Below, one piece after another: positions 41,080-49,074 of a DNA stretch of 64,000 nucleotides. The notes under the pieces were generated by a model that was not told where the DNA came from, made no database searches, and saw only the letters and a list, made by a program, of their open reading frames with translations. A program made the position numbers and the translations under genes. The stretch is taken from assembly GCA_004193285.1 (NCBI GenBank), contig SECP01000028.1, positions 1 to 64,000 of the forward strand, in the 5' to 3' direction. Numbering within the stretch: position 1 is the first letter of the stretch; each line of letters opens with the position of its first letter. The DNA comes from Myxococcales bacterium. GTDB lineage: Bacteria > Myxococcota_A > Polyangia > Polyangiales > Polyangiaceae.

Positions 41080-42741
41080 ATGTCCAGGCACCGCCTGCCG
41101 ATTGCCGCCGCTCTTCTCGCCCCACTGCTAGCCCCTGCGGCGGTGTGGGGGCAGGAGGCCAACAAACCCGCTCAGGTCACCAAGCCTGCGGAGTCCATCG
41201 AAGACGTGAAGGCGGCGCCGTACGAGCCTCCGCAGGAACGCGGCAAGTCTTTGCAGAGCAGCGTGGGCCTGCCGCCCAACTCGCTGGATCTGGGCAGCGA
41301 GGCCGACATCCTCGGCGTCCGTGACTCGCGGGAGATGGCGGCGATGCTCGAGCGCTGGAGCTTCAGCATGAAGGGCTCGATCCGAGCGCCCCTGCGCGTC
41401 GGCTTTGGCCGCCGGAACGACGGCCAGCCCGGCACGGAGATGCACGCGCTGCCGCGCATCGTCGGCCTCGGCTCCGGCGACTGGAACTACGTCGGCCTCG
41501 CGCCGAACGCCTCGGTCACCCTCGGTATCGTCGTGGCGAACCCGGTCGTCAGCGGGACGATCATTCTCGGTACGAGCCACCTGAGCGACCCTTCCTATTC
41601 GGTCATCGACGACGTCGGTCTGGACCAAGCGTACCTGACCTTCAAGTTCCCCAAAGCCTTCGGCAACCGTGGCGGCATCTCCCTGATGACCGGCATCTTC
41701 TCGGAGCGCTTCGGTCTCTCGGGGCCGTACCAAAAGAGCTCTGGCTACTACTCGACCTACCTCTTCGGTCGCACCCACCAAGCCGGCGAGTCGCTCACGT
41801 TCGACATCGACCTGAGCCGCAAGGTGCAGCTCATCATGGAAAACGGCGTCGGCGCGAAGACGGACACGGTGCCGTTCTTCGCCAACTCGGGGGCGGCACC
41901 GGACGGCCCGCCCGAGGCGGACTTCTTTCCAGGGCAGCAGTCGCAGCCCTACGGCTCCACGTTCGTGCACCACACCCACGCCGCGCTTTTGTACGATGAC
42001 TGGTTCCGAGTCAGCGCCAACTACTTGAGCTCTTGGTCGCCGGACGACAAGACGCTGCTCACCGGCGCGCACGTGGCTCCTGCGCGCTTGAACGTCGTCG
42101 GCGGTGACGTGCACATCGACAAAGAGCTGTTCAATCTGTACGTCGGCTATTCGCACGTGGACGCCAACAACGTGTACCCGCTTTCGGACGCGGTGAACGT
42201 GCTGCATAGCGGCACCGGGCGCTCGCTCAAGCTCAACTACTTCGGCCAAAAAGACCGCTTTACTGGGATCACGCCGTCCAATTTTTCCGGCACGATCGAC
42301 ACCGTGCTGTGGCAGGGAATGCTGCGGGTCGCGCCCCTGCTGGGGGACCCGTTCGGCAGCCGCGATCTGAACTTGGCCGTGTACGGCATGTACAACAAGG
42401 CCAAGAGCCCGAAGGAAGATCCGAACGATCCGACTTCGATCAACATCGACGACGACAAGCTCAAATTCGGTGTCGATCTGGACCTGTCGCTGTTCAAATT
42501 CATGTCCGTCGGCACGCGCCTGGATCGCGTTGCCCCGCGGCTCGCGGACACTTCGGACGCGTACACCGCGCTCTCGCCGCGCGTGAGCTTTTACACGAAG
42601 TGGAAGAGCAAGGAGCAAGCCATCGTGCAGTACACGCACTTCTTCATGGGGAAGAACACGGTGCCGGGCTCGCCCTACACCGACGAGTACTTTCACCCCG
42701 ACCCCGACATGCTCGTGGTCATGGGCAGGATGTCGTTTTGA
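41080..42741 (+). CDS. Outer-membrane beta-barrel protein (first of a tandem pair)
   Basis: Predicted 553 residues. A signal peptide ends AVWGQ (residue 25), an N-terminal linker lasts to about residue 55, then many amphipathic strands. Examples are FSMKGSIRAPLRVGFG, VGLAPNASVTLGIVVANP and YYSTYLFGRTHQAGESLTFD. The last strand ends with an aromatic residue (MLVVMGRMSF), as outer-membrane barrels require. The sequence is clearly related to the next gene product, with aligned FGxxNAGPYQxSxGYY-like and FGRTH segments. It is not recognisably a KdgM-type oligogalacturonate porin, but the location suggests passage of pectin fragments. Just two bases separate it from its paralogue. Confidence 0.78.
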   Translation: MSRHRLPIAAALLAPLLAPAAVWGQEANKPAQVTKPAESIEDVKAAPYEPPQERGKSLQSSVGLPPNSLDLGSEADILGVRDSREMAAMLERWSFSMKGSIRAPLRVGFGRRNDGQPGTEMHALPRIVGLGSGDWNYVGLAPNASVTLGIVVANPVVSGTIILGTSHLSDPSYSVIDDVGLDQAYLTFKFPKAFGNRGGISLMTGIFSERFGLSGPYQKSSGYYSTYLFGRTHQAGESLTFDIDLSRKVQLIMENGVGAKTDTVPFFANSGAAPDGPPEADFFPGQQSQPYGSTFVHHTHAALLYDDWFRVSANYLSSWSPDDKTLLTGAHVAPARLNVVGGDVHIDKELFNLYVGYSHVDANNVYPLSDAVNVLHSGTGRSLKLNYFGQKDRFTGITPSNFSGTIDTVLWQGMLRVAPLLGDPFGSRDLNLAVYGMYNKAKSPKEDPNDPTSINIDDDKLKFGVDLDLSLFKFMSVGTRLDRVAPRLADTSDAYTALSPRVSFYTKWKSKEQAIVQYTHFFMGKNTVPGSPYTDEYFHPDPDMLVVMGRMSF

Positions 42742-42743
42742 TC

Positions 42744-44600
42744 ATGGCCACGCTCACCCGCAAACAGGTCGCTTCGCTGTCTTTGAGCCTGGCGCTCAAC
42801 CTCGGTATCTCCGCGCCGGCGCTCGCTCAGGAGCCCCCCGCCGACAACCAAGCGCCCGCGCCTGCGCCGCGCCCCGCGCCAAATCCGGACGCGCCGGTTC
42901 CGGCCGCCCCCGGGGGTGACGCCAACCTGGTCGCGCCGACGCCGGAGCTCAACGACCCCGCGGCGGCGGGGAACGCGAAGCCGATCGAAGAGAAGAAGGG
43001 CGTCAATACGGTCTTCCCGCCGCCGGTGGACCGCCCCCCGGCCCCCAAGCGCGAGAAGCTGCAGGTAACGAGCGTCGGCATGCGGCTCGGCGCGGTGGAC
43101 TTCGGCGCGGAGGCGGACATCGTGAGCTCGGTCGGGCGGCTCAAGCCTCCGCCGGACAACCGCCGCTGGGCGTACGCGTTGCGCGGCTTCTTCCGCGCGC
43201 CGATGCGCGTCGGTATCGGCCCGGAAACGGGCACGACGAGCGGCAGCCAGCTGCACAGCCCGCCGCGCATGACCGGCTTCGGCTCGGACGAGTGGAGCTA
43301 CATCAACGTCGCGCCCGGCGCGATCGGGCAGCTCGAGCTCGCGGTCACGAACCAGCGGGTAGAGGGCCACGTCATCCTCGCGGGTGATTTGTTCGCGGAC
43401 GCGGCCTACCCTCACCTGGACAAGCTGGGCGGTTTTTCGCAGGCATGGGTCACCCTCAAGGCGCCGGCGATGCTGGGCCTGAAGGGCGGCGCCGCGCTCA
43501 ACGTGGGCGCGTTTTCGGAGCGCTTCGGCAACGCTGGCCCCTACCAGCAGAGCACTGGCTACTACGGGACTTACTTGTTCGGCCGCACCCACGTCGCGGG
43601 CGAGTCCATGGTGCTCGACTGGGACGTGACTCCGGATCTCGAGCTGGTGCTCGAGCACGGCATCGGCGCCAAGGTGGAGGTCGTGCCGTACACCAAGAGC
43701 GGCGCGCCGATCGCGCCGTACTTGCCGAACCAAGGTCCGACGCCGCAAGGGTCGAACTTCGTGCACCACGCGCACGTGAACCTGCTGTTCAAAGACTGGC
43801 TGTCGGTCGCGGCTCACTACCTCTCGTCGTGGAGCCCCAACGATCTGCAAGAGGTGACGCAGAACCCCGCCAAAGAAGCGCGCATGACGATCATGGGCGG
43901 CGAGGTGCACCTGGATCACCCGGTGGCTGGCAATGGCTACGTCGGCTATTCCTACATCGACGCCGAGCGCATCTTGCCGCTGTCGAACGGCGTGCAGGTG
44001 CTGCATGGAGCAAACGGCGCCGGCTTCAAAGACAACTACTTTGGGCCTCTGTCCGCCGGCGTGCCGCCCGTCCTGCAGCAGGGCAAGGACGACCCCCGTC
44101 GGGACGACTCGGGCAAGCTGCACACCGTCCTCTTTCAATACATCTTGCGCGCGGCGCCGCTTCTGGGGCGGAAGGAGCCCGGTCCCGATGTCTCGCTGGG
44201 CGTCTTCGGCATGTACAACCACGTCGACGCGCTGAAGCAGGATCTGAACGGCATGACGGTGCCGGCCTACGCCTTCAAGCAGGACAAAGTGAAGCTCGGC
44301 GCGGAGCTGCAGGTCGCGCCCATCGAGCAGCTCTCCATCGGTTGCCGGTTCGACACCGTGATGCCGGACGGCGGCAACAAGGAAGTCTCCTACTCCGCCA
44401 TCTCACCGCGCATCGTTTTGCACTCCAAGTGGATCGGGCGCGAGTACGTGATCTTGAACTACACGCGCTTCGTCGGAGTCGGCAGTCAGGTGCGGCCCAG
44501 CGCGCCGTACTCCCAGCCCAATCCACCGTCGGCCCCGTTGGCTACCATAACCAAGCCAGACGAGAACCTCATCTCGCTGACGGCGATGGTCGCCTTCTGA
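42744..44600 (+). CDS. Outer-membrane beta-barrel protein (second of a tandem pair)
   Basis: Predicted 618 residues from ATG 42744; the longer open frame runs inside the preceding gene. A signal peptide ends APALAQE, followed by about 80 residues of Pro/Ala linker, longer than in its paralogue. The barrel shares strands with the first protein: FFRAPMRVGIGPETG, SPPRMTGFGSDEWSYINVAP, GAFSERFGNAGPYQQSTGYY and FGRTHVAGESMVLD. The C-terminus ends in TAMVAF, aromatic as expected for insertion by BamA. Probably arose by duplication, with divergence concentrated in loops. Substrate inferred only from neighbours. Confidence 0.8.
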   Translation: MATLTRKQVASLSLSLALNLGISAPALAQEPPADNQAPAPAPRPAPNPDAPVPAAPGGDANLVAPTPELNDPAAAGNAKPIEEKKGVNTVFPPPVDRPPAPKREKLQVTSVGMRLGAVDFGAEADIVSSVGRLKPPPDNRRWAYALRGFFRAPMRVGIGPETGTTSGSQLHSPPRMTGFGSDEWSYINVAPGAIGQLELAVTNQRVEGHVILAGDLFADAAYPHLDKLGGFSQAWVTLKAPAMLGLKGGAALNVGAFSERFGNAGPYQQSTGYYGTYLFGRTHVAGESMVLDWDVTPDLELVLEHGIGAKVEVVPYTKSGAPIAPYLPNQGPTPQGSNFVHHAHVNLLFKDWLSVAAHYLSSWSPNDLQEVTQNPAKEARMTIMGGEVHLDHPVAGNGYVGYSYIDAERILPLSNGVQVLHGANGAGFKDNYFGPLSAGVPPVLQQGKDDPRRDDSGKLHTVLFQYILRAAPLLGRKEPGPDVSLGVFGMYNHVDALKQDLNGMTVPAYAFKQDKVKLGAELQVAPIEQLSIGCRFDTVMPDGGNKEVSYSAISPRIVLHSKWIGREYVILNYTRFVGVGSQVRPSAPYSQPNPPSAPLATITKPDENLISLTAMVAF

Positions 44601-44637
44601 CTTGGCGCTCGAAGAATGCACGAAAAGTGAGGTTTGA

Positions 44638-45309
44638 ATGAACAAGGTATATGCAGGCATCGCATCGGTCGGGTTCCTCGTTCTCGGTAGCCAAGCCGGT
44701 TGCAGCAGCGCGGACCCTCCTACGGGTAGTGGCGGCACGACCTCGGTCGGCGCGACCACCAGCACCGGCGGGAGCACCGTAATCCCGACGGGTGGTACCG
44801 GTACCGGCGGCACCGGAACCAGCACTGCCGGCACCGGCACCTCCGGCACGGGAACCGCCACCGCGGGCACCGGCGCGGGCGGCACCGGCACGGCCGGGAC
44901 TGGCGGGGGCACGGCTGGAACCGGCACCGCCGGCACCGCGGCTGGCGGGACGGGCTCCGCCGACCTCAATTGCAAAGGCATCAAAACCATGATGGCTTGC
45001 ATGCCGGAAGGCACGTCGTGCCCGGGTCAGGCGTGCGGCCTCGCCGACAGCGGCGTTCGCTCGTGCAACTGCGCGACGACGTGGGCGTGCACGGCTTGCG
45101 ATTACGCAGCATCCCCCTTCAAGGATAAACCCGCTGATCTGGCCGCCTGTGCCGGCATCGAGGGTGACAACATCACGTGCAACGAGGCGGACAAGGGCAA
45201 GGTATGCCAGAGCGCCGGCGGCGAGGTGTGCGCGTGCTGGACCGACGCGAAGGGCGCGCTCGTTTGGGACTGCGACAAGCCGCCGTCCACTTGGGCTGCG
45301 GCGATGTGA
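44638..45309 (+). CDS. Cys-rich lipoprotein with Gly/Thr linker
   Basis: Predicted 223 residues. Lipobox SQAGC at about residue 21; residues 25-105 are a Gly/Thr/Ser/Ala linker. The C-terminal 115 residues have 16 cysteines in a pattern such as CMPEGTSCPGQACG and CNCATTWACTACDYAA, which would give a disulfide-bonded extracellular module. No family was recognised. The next protein has similar spacing (CxC, then a Trp or aromatic and another C), so the two are probably distant paralogues. The operon position between the barrels and the PL3 lyase suggests a surface role linked to pectin. Confidence 0.6.
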   Translation: MNKVYAGIASVGFLVLGSQAGCSSADPPTGSGGTTSVGATTSTGGSTVIPTGGTGTGGTGTSTAGTGTSGTGTATAGTGAGGTGTAGTGGGTAGTGTAGTAAGGTGSADLNCKGIKTMMACMPEGTSCPGQACGLADSGVRSCNCATTWACTACDYAASPFKDKPADLAACAGIEGDNITCNEADKGKVCQSAGGEVCACWTDAKGALVWDCDKPPSTWAAAM

Positions 45310-45320
45310 GCGGAGGCAGC

Positions 45321-46010
45321 ATGGCGACGCACGCTGTTACCCCCCGGCATGGCTTCGAGCTACGACGGCTGCTGCTCGCAGTCGTCGTGGCGACGGGGGG
45401 CATGCTGACCGCCGCCGGCTGCTCCGGGGGCTACGACGTTCCTCCGCTCCCCAACGGCGAGCGCGCGGAGGGTGACCTGCTTTGCGAAGCGGACATGGAG
45501 CCCGGCCAGGGTGACGTGTGCACCAAAGACTGCCTCATGGCGTCATGCGCTAGCAGTCTCGGTCGCCGTGTATGCACGTGTGAGGGCGGCGTGTTTTTGC
45601 AGTGCGCGTGTCTGCCGCCCGCCGACTGGCCTTACAAGGACGTGCCCGCTGCGCCCTACTGCGATCGACTGACCGGACAGCCGCGCTACCTGAGCACCGA
45701 GGCTTGCTCCTCGGAAGGCAGTCAGTGCATCAGCAGCACCTTTCCGAATCAGGGCTGCACCTGTAGCAAGGGCAAATGGCAGTGCGGCCTCAGCGAAGGG
45801 TACTCACCTGGAGCCGAGGAGTGCGAGTCGCTCGGCAACGGTCTGCAGGCCCTGCTCAAAGACCGTCCTTGTGACACCCAGTGGGACCTGTGTGTCTCGC
45901 GCGACTTCAACCCGACCGGTACGTCCCCACGCGGCTGCTTCTGCGCCGACAAGGCCGGCCGGCTCGCGTGGCAATGTGGCGGCACCAACCGCTGGTGGCG
46001 CGCCCAGTGA
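45321..46010 (+). CDS. Cys-rich lipoprotein, second of two
   Basis: Predicted 229 residues from ATG 45321, which has GGAGG at 45312-45316; upstream in-frame codons lie inside the previous gene. Lipobox TAAGC near residue 34. About 20 cysteines follow in repeated short modules (RRVCTCEGGVFLQCACLP, then QGCTCSKGKWQCG and GCFCADKAGRLAWQC). Each module has a C-x-C step and ends with W/L-x-C, like the C-terminal module of the preceding protein. Disulfide-rich extracellular repeat protein of unknown function; the PL3 gene begins 11 bases after. Confidence 0.6.
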   Translation: MATHAVTPRHGFELRRLLLAVVVATGGMLTAAGCSGGYDVPPLPNGERAEGDLLCEADMEPGQGDVCTKDCLMASCASSLGRRVCTCEGGVFLQCACLPPADWPYKDVPAAPYCDRLTGQPRYLSTEACSSEGSQCISSTFPNQGCTCSKGKWQCGLSEGYSPGAEECESLGNGLQALLKDRPCDTQWDLCVSRDFNPTGTSPRGCFCADKAGRLAWQCGGTNRWWRAQ

Positions 46011-46021
46011 AGAGACTTCAG

Positions 46022-46828
46022 ATGACCACTCTACGCGCGCTCTCCCTCGTGACGCTGCTGGGGCTCTCCGCCTGCGGACCCGAGGGCCCCACGTTTCCTC
46101 GCGCCAACACGACCCCGGCGTCGTCGCCGATCGTGAAGTGGCCGACCCCGACCGGCGAAAAGCAGGTGGACGCCACCATCCGCGTGCTCACGCATTTCGA
46201 CGGGAAAATGCAGCGCTTTTACGGGGTGGACGACCTGGGCACGAGCAGCCAGGACGAGAACCAAGACCCCATGTTCCGCCTCTCGGACAACGCAGTCCTA
46301 GAGAACGTGATCATCGGGGACCCGGCCGCGGACGGCATTCACTGCTACGGCTCCTGCACCCTCAAAAACGTCTGGTGGGAGCGGGTAGGTGAGGACGCCG
46401 CCACGTTCCGAGGCCAAATGCCGGACGACGTGATGCTCATCGACCGCGGGGGTGCGAGCGGCGCGAAGGACAAAGTCTTTCAGAACAACGGCGTCGGCAC
46501 GATGATCGTGAAAGACTTTTACGTCGAGAACTTCGGCAAGCTGTACCGCTCGTGCGGCAACTGCAGCCGCCAGTCCGCGCGCACCATCGTGCTCGAGAAC
46601 GTCACCGCGCTCGTCGGAAAAAAGAGCTCGTGCCTCGTCGGCCTGAACGAAAACTACGGCGACCGCGCGATCTTCAAGGGCTTGAACCGCGTCTTCGTGG
46701 ACGCGAAGCCGAGCTTCCCGGTGTGCCAGCGCTTTCTCGGCAACGCGCGCGGCCTGGAGCCGAGCAAGACCACCACCGGGCCGGACCGCAATTGCGTCTA
46801 CGACGGCGGCAGCGTCGTCGTCGAATGA
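46022..46828 (+). CDS. Pectate lyase, polysaccharide lyase family 3, lipoprotein
   Basis: Predicted 268 residues from ATG 46022 (an AGAGA lies upstream). Lipobox GLSAC at Cys18, short linker, then the small PL3 beta-helix. Family signatures are strong: HFDGKMQRFYGVDDLG, QDENQDPMFRLSDNAVLENV, GIHCYGSCTLKNVWWE and VGEDAATFRG, followed by a disulfide-rich end. PL3 enzymes cleave polygalacturonate with calcium and are often active at high pH on low-esterified pectin. It is the last gene of the rightward operon, and eight bases separate it from the convergent hybrid kinase. Confidence 0.92.
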   Translation: MTTLRALSLVTLLGLSACGPEGPTFPRANTTPASSPIVKWPTPTGEKQVDATIRVLTHFDGKMQRFYGVDDLGTSSQDENQDPMFRLSDNAVLENVIIGDPAADGIHCYGSCTLKNVWWERVGEDAATFRGQMPDDVMLIDRGGASGAKDKVFQNNGVGTMIVKDFYVENFGKLYRSCGNCSRQSARTIVLENVTALVGKKSSCLVGLNENYGDRAIFKGLNRVFVDAKPSFPVCQRFLGNARGLEPSKTTTGPDRNCVYDGGSVVVE

Positions 46829-46836
46829 GCCCGCGG

Positions 46837-48981
46837 CTATAAGCCGAGCGCTTGCACGCGAGCTTGCTCGATCGCTTGCACGAGCTCGTTCAAGCTGTAC
46901 GGCTTGGGCAGGAAGACCTGGTAAGCGCGCGCGTCGAGCCGGTCCGCCGCCGCGTGCGCTTGGTAGCCGGAAGAGAGCACGATCGCGACGCGCGAGCCTG
47001 CTTCGCGAACGCGCCGCACGACCTCGGCGCCGTCGATGTCCGGCATGGTCATGTCCACGACGAGCACATCGGCGGGGCAGGCGGCGTGACGCGCGACCCC
47101 GCTCAGGCCGTCCTCCGCTTCGTCTACCACGTAGCCTTTTCGCTCGAGGGAGCGGCGCAGCTGCGAGCGCACCAGCTCTTCGTCGTCCACGACCAGCACC
47201 CGGCAAGGCTCGTTGCTGAGCGCGGGCGGATCGGTCTTGAGCGCGTCCTCGCGCCGTGTGGTCGCAGGCAGCACGACCGAGAATCGGCTGCCGACTCCCC
47301 GCCAGCTCTCGAGCAGGAGCGCGCCGCCGTGGCTCGTCACGATTCCGAGGCACGCCGCGAGGCCGAGGCCGTGACCGTGCTCTTTGGTCGTGAAGAACGG
47401 CTCGAATACCCGCTGCCGCGTCGCTTCATCCATACCGACGCCGTCGTCCTCCACCTCGATCAGCACCCAATCCCCCGCGCGGCCGGTCACACGCGCACCG
47501 AGGGCGTCCTCCCAGCGCGCGTCCAGCTCGCCGATCAGGCTGGTGCGCACGTCGATCTTGCCAGGCTTACCCTCGAGCGCGTCCGAAGCGTTGGTCAGCA
47601 GGTTCATCATGACCTGCGTCAAGGGCGCGCGATCGCCGATCACGACGCTGTTGGGTGCGATCACGAAGCGCATCGCCGCCTTCTTGGAGAGCGTCGCGTC
47701 GAGCAAGGTGCGGAGCTCGCGGAACAGGTCGTTCAAGTCCACGGGGTCGCGCCGACTCAGATCTTGGCGGCCCGCGTAGGCCAGCATTTGCCGAGTCAGC
47801 ATCGCCGCGCGCTCGCCCGCGCTCATGATGGCCTGAGCCGCTTGGCGATCGAACGGCGTCTCCAGCGTGCTGAGCAGCAGGCTCGCGTTGCCGATCACGC
47901 CCACGAGCAGGTTGTTGAAGTCGTGCGCGATTCCGCCGGCCAAAACCCCCAGGCTATCGAGCTTTTGGCTGCGCTGTAGCTGCAGCTCGAGCTTGCGTCG
48001 CTCTGCCTGCTGGCGGTTGCGGTCGCGCAGGTCGCGGAAGCCGGCGACCCGCGCTGGCTCGCCGTGAAACGTGGACCGCACGCCCACTACCTCGGTCGGA
48101 ATCTCTTCGCCGCTCTTGCTGAGCAGGACCGTTTCGTAGGCGCCGTGGCGGTTGTCTGCGATGGCTTCGCTCGAGACGACCCTCGCGGAAGGCGCGACGA
48201 ATTCGAGCGAGTGTCGCCCGACCATCTCCTCGGCGGTGAAACCGAGCAGCTCCTGAAAGCGGCCGCCTACCTGCACCAAGATGCCCTTCTGCGAGACGCA
48301 CATGAAGTCGAAGGCGCCGAGGGCCAAGTCCTGGGTGTGCTGCTCGCTTTCGCGCAGCAAAGAGAGGGTGCGTTCGCGCTCCGTCACGTCCCGCACCGCC
48401 GCGATGCGCACGGGGCGATCACCGAGCCGGCCTTGTTTGGACTGCAGCTCGGCGCGGAAGCGAGTGCCGTCTGCGCGCCGCGCGGTGATCGTGTAGGTGC
48501 CTTCGTGGCCGAGCGCCACCCGCCGCTTGGTCGCCTCCAAGTCCTCTGGCGCCACCGTGCGGTGGATCGTGTCCGGGCCGAGCAGCTCCTCGGGCCGGCA
48601 GCCGACCATCTCCGCCAAGCGCTCGTTCACGTCGATGACGACGCCGCCTACGTGCACCAAAATTCCCTCGAACGAGGCTTCGGAAAGCAGCTGCAAGCGC
48701 TCGCGCGTGCTCCTGTGTTCCTCTTGCTCTACCGCTCGCTTCAGCGCCAGTCGGAGCAGTGGGGTGAGCGCCACGCAAAGCTCGCGCGAGCCCCCGGCTA
48801 GCGACAGAACCTGCCTGCCCGCGCTAACGCTCAGCGAAGCCCCCGCCGCCCCGGCTTGAATGCGACGCACCCCCAGCTCGGCGAGCCGCGCCAGCGCTTG
48901 CTCCAAACAAGCGCGGGCGTCGTCACCGGAGAGCAGCTCCGTGAGCTCGGCCGAGAGGGTGGAAGGGGAGGGCAGCGACAT
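46837..48981 (-). CDS. PAS-PAS hybrid sensor histidine kinase with C-terminal receiver
   Basis: Predicted 714-residue cytoplasmic protein with no membrane helix. Residues 1-90 are an unassigned helical input; PAS domains lie at about 96-200 and 220-320. The HisKA domain has GGIAHDFNNLLVG with His353. The HATPase domain spans about 440-575 with NLLTNASDAL, EDDGVGM and EHGHGLGLA. The receiver (593-714) has VLVVDDEE, phospho-acceptor Asp643 in DVLVVDMTMPDIDG, and a Lys in FLPKPYS. An AHDFNN-type H box is common in PAS hybrid kinases. It sits between the PL3 and uxaE genes, so it may sense a uronate-related signal, but this is only location-based. Confidence 0.88.
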   Translation of the reverse strand: MSLPSPSTLSAELTELLSGDDARACLEQALARLAELGVRRIQAGAAGASLSVSAGRQVLSLAGGSRELCVALTPLLRLALKRAVEQEEHRSTRERLQLLSEASFEGILVHVGGVVIDVNERLAEMVGCRPEELLGPDTIHRTVAPEDLEATKRRVALGHEGTYTITARRADGTRFRAELQSKQGRLGDRPVRIAAVRDVTERERTLSLLRESEQHTQDLALGAFDFMCVSQKGILVQVGGRFQELLGFTAEEMVGRHSLEFVAPSARVVSSEAIADNRHGAYETVLLSKSGEEIPTEVVGVRSTFHGEPARVAGFRDLRDRNRQQAERRKLELQLQRSQKLDSLGVLAGGIAHDFNNLLVGVIGNASLLLSTLETPFDRQAAQAIMSAGERAAMLTRQMLAYAGRQDLSRRDPVDLNDLFRELRTLLDATLSKKAAMRFVIAPNSVVIGDRAPLTQVMMNLLTNASDALEGKPGKIDVRTSLIGELDARWEDALGARVTGRAGDWVLIEVEDDGVGMDEATRQRVFEPFFTTKEHGHGLGLAACLGIVTSHGGALLLESWRGVGSRFSVVLPATTRREDALKTDPPALSNEPCRVLVVDDEELVRSQLRRSLERKGYVVDEAEDGLSGVARHAACPADVLVVDMTMPDIDGAEVVRRVREAGSRVAIVLSSGYQAHAAADRLDARAYQVFLPKPYSLNELVQAIEQARVQALGL

Positions 48982-49074
48982 GGCGAGGAGTCCGCCGACC
49001 CCGGCGCACCAGCATAGCTGCGCCGACCAGCCGCCGGAAGCCCAGCCACGTTTCGCGCGTTTTTGCCGCGCCGC

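Noticed and set aside
41128-44222. Two long antisense frames over the outer-membrane barrel pair
   Set aside because: The plus-strand products have signal peptides, barrel strands and C-terminal aromatics; the minus frames have none of these.
44760-44960. Regular GGCACCGGCAC-type repeats, considered as a CRISPR or minisatellite
   Set aside because: They encode the Gly/Thr linker of a lipoprotein, are in frame and have no unique spacers of constant length.
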